In this document: positions 7,072 through 12,360 of the stretch, piece by piece
Layout of the letters: every line of letters starts with the position of its first letter
Numbering within the stretch: position 1 is the first letter of the stretch
IMG/VR virus record: IMGVR_UViG_3300044638_003909
Span: 1-32,893 of that record
Length of the DNA: 32,893 nt
Source of the DNA: a virus
Strand: one strand, 5' to 3'
The notes under the pieces: generated by a model
Database searches by the model: none
The model's input: the letters and a program-made list of their open reading frames with translations, nothing else
Told to the model about the DNA's origin: nothing
Translations under genes and position numbers: made by a program

Positions 7072-7119
7072 GTATCGATAGTGTATGTATATAGTATGGA
7101 TAGAGTATCTATATGGTAT
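7072..7119. repeat. 11-bp direct repeats, array B (GTATnnATAnn)
   Basis: GTAT recurs at 7072, 7083, 7094, 7105 and 7116, again every 11 bp. Units: GTATCGATAGT, GTATGTATATA, GTATGGATAGA, GTATCTATATG, then GTAT. All four complete units keep GTATnnATA. An 11-bp spacing puts binding sites on nearly the same DNA face. Confidence 0.8.
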
Positions 7120-7125
7120 TTTCAA

Positions 7126-7160
7126 TAAAAAAAGGGTGGGTAAATCACCCCCCACCCTTA
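7126..7160 (-). terminator. Rho-independent terminator ending the accessory block
   Basis: A 9-bp perfect stem AAGGGTGGG (7132-7140) / CCCACCCTT (7151-7159), 10-base loop, followed on the minus strand by TTTTTTT. It lies 63 bases after the stop of the 57-residue HTH gene and just before the 11-bp repeats, so it insulates the repeat region from accessory-block transcription. Confidence 0.85.
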
Positions 7161-7222
7161 TAATAGAACAAGCAAAATACGGTCTTGCACCGCCCGGACT
7201 TCCTTTAGCCCGTAATTGTGGT

Positions 7223-7396
7223 TTAATTGGTTTTACTATTCTTGAATTGCTCCCACCATTCAGGCAGTTGCTTATAAATCAATTCATCTATTTTGTCCCA
7301 GTACATTCTTGGGACTTTGTGTGGAAATACGAGGTTTTGCCTTTTTCCTGTTACGTGTCTGCTTATCTGAGACCAGTTGAGTAGCTTATATATCAT
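7223..7396 (-). CDS. Small HTH-like protein
   Basis: A 57-residue frame starting ATG at 7396 and stopping at 7223. The N-terminal half reads like a helix-turn-helix (LLNWSQISRHVTGKRQNLVF) and the C-terminal half is an aromatic helix (YWDKIDELIYKQLPEWWEQF). Proteins of this form (W-x-x-I-x-x-x-x-T-G, then basic residues) are common in Bacteroidota phages and may bind DNA; the function is unknown. Its start overlaps the stop of the preceding gene by ATGA. It is the last gene before the terminator and lies next to the 11-bp GTATnnATAnn arrays, so it is one candidate to bind them, a pure inference from position. Confidence 0.75.
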   Translation of the reverse strand: MIYKLLNWSQISRHVTGKRQNLVFPHKVPRMYWDKIDELIYKQLPEWWEQFKNSKTN

Positions 7397-7557
7397 TTCT
7401 CAAAGGCTTTAGTTATGCAGTACAAAATAGTGGCCATCGCAAATAAAAAGAAGTGTTTTCCCTCATTGCTTTCGTTGTAGATAGATAGCAGTTCGAATAC
7501 TGGAAGTGCTACGCTAATGATCATTGTGAATAGTGCTATTGCTTTGATTGCTTTCAT
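7393..7557 (-). CDS. Small two-TM membrane protein
   Basis: A 54-residue frame with ATG at 7557 and stop at 7393. It has two hydrophobic segments, about residues 6-24 (AIALFTMIISVALPVFELL) and 38-49 (FFLFAMATILYC), joined by a polar loop (SIYNESNEGKH), and ends with KAFEK. Both ends overlap their neighbours by ATGA, so the gene is embedded in a translationally coupled operon. Small membrane proteins in early phage blocks may act in exclusion or in modifying the host membrane; I cannot assign one. It is also possible that it is an accessory holin. Confidence 0.75.
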   Translation of the reverse strand: MKAIKAIALFTMIISVALPVFELLSIYNESNEGKHFFLFAMATILYCITKAFEK

Positions 7558-7832
7558 GTCAAACTATTTAATTTGCAGACTGGAAGTAGTCGGTCGGTTA
7601 CTAACTCATGAAGCTCTACTGTCTCAAACATCATTGCATTATTGCAGTAGGCATCCACTATTTGTTCACTCTCATTCGTTATGTCGTGGCGTTTGTGAAG
7701 CGTGCCGTTGACATAGACTTCTAGGTAGGTTATATTTTTACCTTTTTTTGGGGTTTTGCAAACACATTCATCTTTGAAGCCATACATTTCAATAGTTCCT
7801 GTATCATTGCAAAAGTTACATTTTATTCCCAT
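7554..7832 (-). CDS. Small zinc-ribbon-like protein
   Basis: A 92-residue protein whose N-terminus holds four closely spaced cysteines (CNFCNDTGTIEMYGFKDECVC), a CxxC-x(14)-CxC arrangement likely to bind zinc. The rest is a mixed alpha/beta stretch (ITYLEVYVNGTLHKRHDI) and an acidic helix. The CxFCxDTG opening resembles DnaJ-type zinc knuckles, which occur in many small phage proteins. It overlaps the next gene by ATGA. Function unknown; a protein- or RNA-binding adaptor is possible. Confidence 0.7.
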   Translation of the reverse strand: MGIKCNFCNDTGTIEMYGFKDECVCKTPKKGKNITYLEVYVNGTLHKRHDITNESEQIVDAYCNNAMMFETVELHELVTDRLLPVCKLNSLT

Positions 7833-7841
7833 AATTTTATA

Positions 7842-8051
7842 TTACTCTTTTATTCGTACCACAAACGCATTAAAACAGAAAGCTATGTATGTCTTTTCAG
7901 TCATTGATAAACAAACCAAATGAAAAGGGTCATTTTTCATTAACTTATTTTCGTGCATTGCTTTCAAGTAGCTTTCTTCTACTGGATGTGTTCCAGAACC
8001 ATCTCTTTTAATTTGGCTTATAAATTCCAATTCGTGGGCGTATTTTATCAT
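7842..8051 (-). CDS. Hypothetical protein, 69 residues
   Basis: A short frame (MIKYAHELEFISQIKRDGSG) with ATG at 8051. It sits 9 bases upstream of the zinc-ribbon gene and 10 bases after the 107-residue gene, consistent with the tight operon. Composition is ordinary soluble-protein like, with a polar N-terminal half and a more hydrophobic C-terminus (VCLSMTEKTYIAFCFNAFVVRI). I do not recognise a family and see no motif. Coding status is supported by spacing and by the absence of overlapping alternatives. Confidence 0.6.
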   Translation of the reverse strand: MIKYAHELEFISQIKRDGSGTHPVEESYLKAMHENKLMKNDPFHLVCLSMTEKTYIAFCFNAFVVRIKE

Positions 8052-8061
8052 TGGTTGTTGG

Positions 8062-8385
8062 TTATTGGTTGTTAATATATTCAGAAAGAACTCCTAATTT
8101 TAATAGAATATCATCGGTTTCTTCTTGTATGTACTTCTGAATAAGTTTTGTTCTTATTTGTTCTATGTTTGTTCTTTTTTCACCTATTTCAGTTGTATTC
8201 ACACCATTAAAGAAGGCGTTATAAATAGTTCCACAGTGTGTATGTATAACATACATATTATCAATTTTCAAATCTCTTCCTATTGGATTACTTTTGATTA
8301 AATTTGATAATTCTTTAAAGTCTTTGAGAAATCTTTCTTTTGCTTTTTCTTCTATTCTTTTTTGAAGAATGGTTAAATTTTCCAT
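8062..8385 (-). CDS. Hypothetical protein, 107 residues
   Basis: A Lys/Glu-rich protein (MENLTILQKRIEEKAKERFL) predicted to begin with a long helix. A short beta region follows (MYVIHTHCGTIYNAFFNG), then a second helical part (RTNIEQIRTKLIQKYIQEE). No catalytic motif stands out. The bases before the ATG at 8385 are AT-rich, so translation could begin there efficiently in a Bacteroidota host. I cannot name it. It belongs to the accessory block of small genes that lies between the two halves of the structural cluster. Confidence 0.6.
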   Translation of the reverse strand: MENLTILQKRIEEKAKERFLKDFKELSNLIKSNPIGRDLKIDNMYVIHTHCGTIYNAFFNGVNTTEIGEKRTNIEQIRTKLIQKYIQEETDDILLKLGVLSEYINNQ

Positions 8386-8408
8386 AATTTTATTTTTATT
8401 GTTATTGT

Positions 8409-8504
8409 TTAGTTAATTACTTGCATCAATCCGCCTGCAATAAGCAGACTGCCGATTATTATGTATTGGAAAGTTTTAAATAAGTTTGAAAAGATTACTA
8501 CCAC
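8409..8504 (-). CDS. Possible tiny membrane peptide (GTG start)
   Basis: A 31-residue frame from GTG at 8504 to TAA at 8409 with a single hydrophobic stretch (YIIIGSLLIAGGLMQVI). It overlaps the 3' end of the zinc-ribbon gene at 8476. Its TM segment resembles the C-terminal TM of the 95-residue protein at 8709 (FIIFGVLIVAGALGEW). It may be a true TM peptide or just an AT-rich open frame. Confidence 0.35.
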   Translation of the reverse strand: MVVIFSNLFKTFQYIIIGSLLIAGGLMQVIN

Positions 8505-8697
8505 ATTTAGGGCAAATATTTTCATTTTCTTTGCCTTCATATCCAGCGCAGTGAGGATTTGAACAACAATTACGAACGTCTTTTCTGTTAAGATATAATA
8601 ACCTTTCGCGTTGCAATTGCGTCATGTGTATTGTTCTGCTTTTCTTGTATTCTCTAAGGCAATCTAATTCGTGTTGTTCTTGAGTTGTTAATTTCAT
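8476..8697 (-). CDS. Small zinc-ribbon protein with helical N-terminus
   Basis: A 73-residue protein. I chose ATG 8697 (MKLTTQEQHELDCLREYKKS) because it falls 11 bases after the upstream stop and has an A-rich lead; an in-frame ATG at 8724 would overlap that gene. The first 45 residues form a charged helix pair. Residues about 45-70 are a zinc ribbon: CCSNPHC, then CPKCGSNLF. Such ribbons often bind nucleic acid or act as adaptors. Function unknown; the block context suggests an accessory role. Confidence 0.65.
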   Translation of the reverse strand: MKLTTQEQHELDCLREYKKSRTIHMTQLQRERLLYLNRKDVRNCCSNPHCAGYEGKENENICPKCGSNLFKLI

Positions 8698-8708
8698 ACT
8701 AAAAAGTG

Positions 8709-8996
8709 CTACTTGCATAACCACTCACCGAGTGCGCCTGCAACGATTAATACTCCAAAAATTATAAATACTGTTATTCTAACGTGTGCCATCTGCATAG
8801 GCTCGTCTGCGAACCACGTCCAAATTGTCTCCCTTACTAGATGTTTAGCTTCTTCGATTAGTTTTTTCATGCTGTTTTGATTTTGATTGTGTTTGATTAA
8901 TAACTTATTTCCGAGTTCGTCCTTAGCTTCCAAGTGAGTGAAGTGCCAGTGGACTAGTTCATAGTGCTTGCCGTTGTATAGAATTTTCCTGCTCAC
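8709..8996 (-). CDS. Small protein with C-terminal TM anchor
   Basis: A 95-residue protein beginning with GTG at 8996 that overlaps the preceding stop as GTGA, so it is probably translationally coupled. The N-terminal ~60 residues are soluble (KILYNGKHYELVHWHFTHLE resembles a small beta domain). The last ~22 residues form one TM helix (VFIIFGVLIVAGALGEWLCK), so the protein looks tail-anchored with the soluble part in the cytoplasm. I do not recognise a family. A host-takeover or membrane-associated regulatory role is possible but unsupported. Confidence 0.65.
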   Translation of the reverse strand: MSRKILYNGKHYELVHWHFTHLEAKDELGNKLLIKHNQNQNSMKKLIEEAKHLVRETIWTWFADEPMQMAHVRITVFIIFGVLIVAGALGEWLCK

Positions 8997-9181
8997 AGTT
9001 CGCCCTCCAATATCTCGATTTCGCCCTCAATGCTCATGAAATGACAATTATTCATGTTGTGGACTGTATGCGCTTCCAACCAACTTTCCATTTCCGTTGG
9101 TTCGTCAAATTCTACATTTCGGTAGATTGTTACTGTACCTGCTGAGTAGTCCAGTACAATGATGTTAAGTATTTGTTCCAT
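8993..9181 (-). CDS. Small acidic protein, paralog of the one at 9668
   Basis: A 62-residue, strongly acidic protein (IIVLDYSAGTVTIYRNVEFD...FMSIEGEIEILEGEL). It is clearly related to the 63-residue protein at 9668-9859: both share the pattern (I)V(I)LDY-x-x-G-x-V-x-I-Y-x-N near the start, a middle helix, and a (Y/F)MS(I/L)-(D/E) tail with many Glu. The two flank the RadC-like gene, so they probably arose by duplication. They look like small alpha/beta proteins; the acidic surface could mimic DNA, but no function is known to me. Confidence 0.75.
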   Translation of the reverse strand: MEQILNIIVLDYSAGTVTIYRNVEFDEPTEMESWLEAHTVHNMNNCHFMSIEGEIEILEGEL

Positions 9182-9221
9182 AATTCAATCGGTTAACCGC
9201 CACCGAAAGGTTTTAAATTAA

Positions 9222-9671
9222 TTATAAAATGCCCTCGTCGGCGAATGAATAATAGTTGTTATCTGGTCCAAGTATGATGTGGTCAAGTACTTTGATGTCA
9301 AATAGGTTCAAGGCTTGCTTTACCTTGTTGGTTATGTTCTCGTCCTCTTTACTTGGTCTCATAGTTCCGCTTGGATGATTATGTGCAAGGACTACTCCTG
9401 CAGATAGACTTTCAACTGCATACTTTGCAATTATTTTCACATCGACTACCGTTCCTGCCGTTCCGCCTTGCGATATTTTCACAAAGCCAGTAGTTGCATT
9501 TGCCCTGTTCAGTAGTACCAGGAAAAAGCTTTCGTATATCTCCAAATCGTCACCGTAGAACTGACGGATAAAATCTGCCGCATCACTACTTTTGGTTATT
9601 TTCACCTTCTGAAAATCGCTTTTTTCTGCTTTTAGTGATATGTTGCTCACTGCGCTTTTGTATGTTTTCAT
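9222..9671 (-). CDS. RadC-like JAB/MPN-domain protein
   Basis: A 149-residue protein with the RadC metal motif HNHPSGTMRPSKED (about 97-110: His97, His99, Asp110). It also has GGTAGTVVDVKIIAKYAVE and the tail VLDHIILGPDNNYYSFADEGIL, which places it in the RadC/JAMM family. It lacks the N-terminal HhH part of full RadC (about 220 residues), as mobile-element versions usually do. Family members are common on phages, plasmids and integrative elements; the reaction is unproven, and metalloprotease or nuclease-like roles have been suggested. The start overlaps the upstream paralog stop by ATGA. Confidence 0.85.
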   Translation of the reverse strand: MKTYKSAVSNISLKAEKSDFQKVKITKSSDAADFIRQFYGDDLEIYESFFLVLLNRANATTGFVKISQGGTAGTVVDVKIIAKYAVESLSAGVVLAHNHPSGTMRPSKEDENITNKVKQALNLFDIKVLDHIILGPDNNYYSFADEGIL

Positions 9672-9859
9672 AGTTCTATATCTCTATTGATTTCCACCTC
9701 GTCTGTATCTAATGACATATACGATATATCTGTCAATCTGTGGTTTGTATTGGTAGAGATAAATTCCCACAATTTATCCTCTTGCAAAACCTCTTTATCA
9801 AGGTTTGAGTATATATTTACTGAACCATTACAGTAGTCTAAAATTACAATGCTTGCCAT
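9668..9859 (-). CDS. Small acidic protein, paralog of the one at 8993
   Basis: A 63-residue protein (MASIVILDYCNGSVNIYSNL...YMSLDTDEVEINRDIEL) with the same layout as the 62-residue protein beyond the RadC-like gene. Its stop overlaps the RadC start by ATGA, so the two proteins are translationally linked. That suggests the small protein works with, or is made in balance with, the JAB protein. Note a single Cys in the DY-C-NG loop where the paralog has Ser. Function unknown. Confidence 0.75.
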   Translation of the reverse strand: MASIVILDYCNGSVNIYSNLDKEVLQEDKLWEFISTNTNHRLTDISYMSLDTDEVEINRDIEL

Positions 9860-9902
9860 ATTATTTTTGATTTATGGGAGCACTTGCGTACTCCCGTGAT
9901 GA

Positions 9903-10181
9903 TTATTTTCTTATTGCTATAAATCCACTTCCACAACTGTTGTATATCTCAAAACCGATATATGTTTCTGTCTCGTATGGTCTAATGTAGTCCCTTGAAT
10001 ATCCTACTACATAAACGCCATCAATTCCCAATGCGTTTTCTGCTGAAATTTCTTTCCAGTCCATTTTTACTGATTCTACACAGTCGGTCATTCCGTTGAA
10101 GTCCGATAATTCTTTTACTAAAAGTCTGTCAGCATTTTTTCTGATAAATGCCTTTACTGTTGTCATTGTTACTTTTGCCAT
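9903..10181 (-). CDS. Hypothetical protein, first gene of the accessory operon
   Basis: A 92-residue protein (MAKVTMTTVKAFIRKNADRL...YIGFEIYNSCGSGFIAIRK). It begins with a basic helix and continues as a beta-rich fold. Proteins with the same opening (VTMTTVKxFIRKN) recur in Bacteroidota mobile elements and phages, but I know no function. It is the first gene downstream of the promoter at 10226-10256 and its operator-like palindrome, so it should be the most strongly expressed member of the block. A hairpin-like GGGAG/CTCCC pair lies in the gap to the next gene (about 9878-9897). Confidence 0.7.
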   Translation of the reverse strand: MAKVTMTTVKAFIRKNADRLLVKELSDFNGMTDCVESVKMDWKEISAENALGIDGVYVVGYSRDYIRPYETETYIGFEIYNSCGSGFIAIRK

Positions 10182-10225
10182 GGTGTTGCTTGTTAGTTGT
10201 TTATGTTACTTTTAGTTTGATGCTG

Positions 10226-10256
10226 TAAAGATACAGTATTCAAATGAATACTGAAA
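10226..10256 (-). promoter_or_regulatory. Bacteroidota-type promoter for the accessory block
   Basis: On the minus strand, TATCTTTA (10233-10226) approximates the -7 box TAnnTTTG. TTTC (10256-10253) lies exactly 19 bases upstream, as a -33 box TTTG would. The nearest gene starts at 10181. A 9-bp-armed palindrome covers the -33 box. Confidence 0.6.
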
Positions 10257-10264
10257 GTATTCAT
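10244..10264. promoter_or_regulatory. Operator-like palindrome overlapping the -33 box
   Basis: ATGAATACT (10244-10252), spacer GAA, AGTATTCAT (10256-10264): perfect 9-bp arms. The core ATACT-N3-AGTAT recurs at the promoter at 17103-17144. A nearby third half-like site GAATACTGTATC overlaps the -7 side. This looks like the target of a dimeric repressor. Confidence 0.6.
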
Positions 10265-10306
10265 CAATAAATTTTCAGTTTTTTTAATTGTTTAACATTT
10301 GGGCAT

Positions 10307-10335
10307 AAAAAAAGGGGCTTGAGCCCCCATTTTTT
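10307..10335. terminator. Bidirectional rho-independent terminator
   Basis: GGGGCT (10314-10319) pairs with AGCCCC (10322-10327). A-runs precede and T-runs follow on both strands (seven T on the minus strand, six on the plus strand). It ends the head-connector operon 5 bases after the HTH gene stop at 10341. Confidence 0.85.
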
Positions 10336-10340
10336 GTACA

Positions 10341-10541
10341 TTACCTCGCTAAGTCTTTGAAAACTGTTGCTTCGGATAGATGAAGTAAGTCTGCCATAAT
10401 TCTTATTCGCTCGGTTGTGCCTTGTGATTTTTCTAGCGTATCGATTTTTTTTCTTAGTAAATCACACGCCTGTTGTGGCTCATTAATAGCCTTGATGATT
10501 AAATCTTTTCGTCTTTGTGTAATGATTTCACTTTTCTTCAT
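10341..10541 (-). CDS. Small HTH-like protein, candidate regulator
   Basis: A 66-residue basic protein (start MKKSEIITQRRKDL, ATG 10541; an ATG two codons earlier is possible). The C-terminal segment reads as a helix-turn-helix: RIRIMADLLHL, turn S, EATVFKDLAR. Its N-terminal half is a Lys/Arg/Glu helix that might dimerise. It is the last gene of the head-connector operon and lies about 80-100 bases from the palindromic operator at 10244-10264, so it is a reasonable candidate to bind that operator and its twin near 17137. Equally, it could be a late structural accessory. Confidence 0.6.
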   Translation of the reverse strand: MKKSEIITQRRKDLIIKAINEPQQACDLLRKKIDTLEKSQGTTERIRIMADLLHLSEATVFKDLAR

Positions 10542-10569
10542 AAACATATAATTTAAGCGTGCGAAAATA

Positions 10570-11019
10570 TCAAAAAGGAGTAAATTCCGCTGTAATGTTT
10601 GGACTTGGTTTTGCTTTTGGCTTGATAATCATTGCATCATCGTCCGTAAATCGTGGCGTTTCAAATGTGATTTGCCAATCAACTAACGTGCCTACTTCGG
10701 GAACCACGTTTTCAAAATTACGGTCGTACTGTCTTTGTTGTAAAGCAACAAAGACCGATTGCGATACTTCAAATATAACGCTGTCATCTGTTAGTAGAAC
10801 ATCCCACACCAAATGCAAAACAAACTGAGGGTGGTTGCATTCCTGCTGATTGTTCAGCATGCTTTGATAGCTTAGATTTTTGAACTCGATAAACGCCAAA
10901 GGGTATTGACCGAGTATGTCCTCTTTTTCGAGAATACCGTTTGCCCACAACCAAACACGCTTTACTGGTGTATTGTCAAGTAGTACGGATTTAATTTCGT
11001 TGTATAAGTCTGGTTTCAT
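10570..11019 (-). CDS. Tail terminator-like / head-tail completion protein
   Basis: A 149-residue soluble protein (MKPDLYNEIKSVLLDN) right after the gpG-like gene, the place of the Mu gp37-type (DUF1834-like) or tail-terminator protein. It has alternating beta strands (YPLAFIEFKNLSYQS, QFVLHLVWDVLLTD) and helix (EVSQSVFVALQQRQ), which fits the alpha/beta fold of tail terminators that cap the tail tube and join it to the head. Its start overlaps the previous stop by ATGA. The name rests on position and length; no diagnostic residues were seen. Confidence 0.55.
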   Translation of the reverse strand: MKPDLYNEIKSVLLDNTPVKRVWLWANGILEKEDILGQYPLAFIEFKNLSYQSMLNNQQECNHPQFVLHLVWDVLLTDDSVIFEVSQSVFVALQQRQYDRNFENVVPEVGTLVDWQITFETPRFTDDDAMIIKPKAKPSPNITAEFTPF

Positions 11020-11591
11020 AGGATTGAATCAATTACTCTTCTTATTAATGGTTTAGCTTCCTCGTTCAATTTGGCACTGTTGCCCATAAATTGACGTTTC
11101 GGCATTGTGAACTCTTTTTTACCAAATACTTTAGCCATACCACCCTCGTTATGAACTTGTGCATGTGGCTTGTTGCTTGCTACAATTACCTGCCTGTTAG
11201 TGGCCTTGTATAGGAAAATACTATTCCGTAAACTTGTAGAACCCGACCCAAGCAATATACTACGTGTTGTGGCCGCAGTAGAAAAATTGGTAATACCGCC
11301 ACGTGTTCCGTACTTTCTAGGCTTACCACTTGGATATGTACCACGATCACCACTTGTGACTGGTCCGTTTGTCCTGTAGTTGAACCCGTACCATGTTTGC
11401 CCCGAAATTCTACGCTTAACCTCTTTCCATGACTGCGAGCCGTTATCGTTGAACTTTTGCAAATCAAACGACTTCTTGAATCCGTCCACCAAGTGTTCAC
11501 CTATCAATCTAGGCAAACGAGAATTAAAGGCGTTACCCATTTGGTTAGCCTTTCGTTTAAAATCTCCTGGTAAATCTCTGAAATTAGCCAT
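11016..11591 (-). CDS. Mu gpG-like virion morphogenesis protein
   Basis: A 191-residue basic protein. The C-terminal half contains AQVHNEGG and TMPKRQFMGNSAKLN, matching the Mu gpG/Phage_tail_S pattern (A-x-I/V-H-x-x-G ... P-x-R-x-F-x-G-x-S). The N-terminus is helical (FRDLPGDFKRKANQMGNAFN), and the middle is Gly/Arg/Thr rich. Family members act in tail completion or head-tail joining. It overlaps the gpF-like gene by 8 bases and the next gene by 4 bases, so the three are translated as a unit. Full-length for the family. Confidence 0.75.
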   Translation of the reverse strand: MANFRDLPGDFKRKANQMGNAFNSRLPRLIGEHLVDGFKKSFDLQKFNDNGSQSWKEVKRRISGQTWYGFNYRTNGPVTSGDRGTYPSGKPRKYGTRGGITNFSTAATTRSILLGSGSTSLRNSIFLYKATNRQVIVASNKPHAQVHNEGGMAKVFGKKEFTMPKRQFMGNSAKLNEEAKPLIRRVIDSIL

Positions 11592-12360
11592 TTTTCTTAC
11601 TGTCGTGTATTTGTTGGTCTGCTTCGTTTATCTTTTGAAAAACCATGCTGTCTACTGCCTTTTTAGCATTCTCCGATAGGTTATGAAAGTATGGATGTTG
11701 TTCGTTCCAAATCTTTTTACTGTCGGTAACTTTCTCTTTGAAAAGGTCGTTAACTTTCGGCTTTTCAATTTCAGATAGATTGGTTTTTTCTCCGTCCATA
11801 AGACGTTCAACTCTGCACCTGCAGTTCCACTCTAGCGGTGGGTAATACTCGTCCCAAAACGAATCGTCAACTGGCCGTACTACTCCGTCCAATGACATGT
11901 GTTCGGGGCGTGTGTTTGCGTCATGTACCGCAACGTATCTTAATAACGGGTAAATGTCTTTACTGTCTTGTATTTTCAACCATTCTTTGCCCGATTGTGC
12001 CAATGTTTCGGTGGTAGTTGCTTCGGTGTTATACCAATGAACATTGTACAACTCGTTTAGCTTCATAGCAGACTTTGTAAACTCGTATCTGTTGGCACTG
12101 TTAAGAAGTAGTTCATTCATGTCTTTGAGTTCGTGAGCGGTCTTATTTGCAGCGAAATAAAACACGTTGTTTCTCAAGGCGATTTCCAGTTCGTAATTTT
12201 CAGCATAACCATATCCAAACTTATTGCCCCAACCTATCTGAGCCGAACGGTCCAGTGCGTCAGCTATCTTAACAAACAACCAATCGGGTAATACTTCGGG
12301 CGTATAGTTTTCATTCCATACGCCCTCAATGAGTTTCTTTATTTCTGCTTTACTTAGCAT
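11584..12360 (-). CDS. Mu gpF-like minor head protein
   Basis: A 258-residue protein. I prefer ATG 12360 (MLSKAEIKKLIEGV), which overlaps the portal stop by 11 bases. The C-terminal part has the family signature: VHDANTRPEHMSLDGVV followed by FWDEYYPPLEWNCRCRVERL (acidic/His cluster, then Pro-Pro...W-x-CRC). Mu gpF and SPP1 gp7-type proteins are incorporated in the prohead at the portal vertex and affect DNA ejection. The gene follows the portal as in Mu-like phages. The C-terminus beyond the motif (KVNDLFKEKVTDSKKIW) is an extra helical tail. Confidence 0.85.
   Translation of the reverse strand: MLSKAEIKKLIEGVWNENYTPEVLPDWLFVKIADALDRSAQIGWGNKFGYGYAENYELEIALRNNVFYFAANKTAHELKDMNELLLNSANRYEFTKSAMKLNELYNVHWYNTEATTTETLAQSGKEWLKIQDSKDIYPLLRYVAVHDANTRPEHMSLDGVVRPVDDSFWDEYYPPLEWNCRCRVERLMDGEKTNLSEIEKPKVNDLFKEKVTDSKKIWNEQHPYFHNLSENAKKAVDSMVFQKINEADQQIHDSKKNG

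Larger units (their letters stand above)
6711..7222. other. 512-bp non-coding region: candidate origin or control region
   Basis: No convincing gene on either strand. The region is AT-rich and holds, in order, a TTATTC hexamer array (6845-6891), an 11-bp repeat array (6900-6936), an AT-rich core with a near-match DnaA box ATTTACACA (6991-6999, 8 of 9 to TTWTNCACA) and four TCAAAT copies (6951, 6962, 7028, 7060). A second 11-bp array (7072-7119) and a terminator (7126-7160) follow. It separates the accessory block from the protease-capsid genes and must also contain their promoter, though I find no perfect TAnnTTTG box (nearest TTAGTTTG, 6811-6818, minus). Confidence 0.6.

Noticed and set aside
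6900-7119. CRISPR-like array
   Set aside because: Units are 11 bp without distinct spacers and no cas genes are present, so they are iteron-like direct repeats.
7085-7384. 99-residue plus-strand frame
   Set aside because: It runs across the 11-bp repeats, a terminator and the antisense of the 57-residue HTH gene; no domain is seen.
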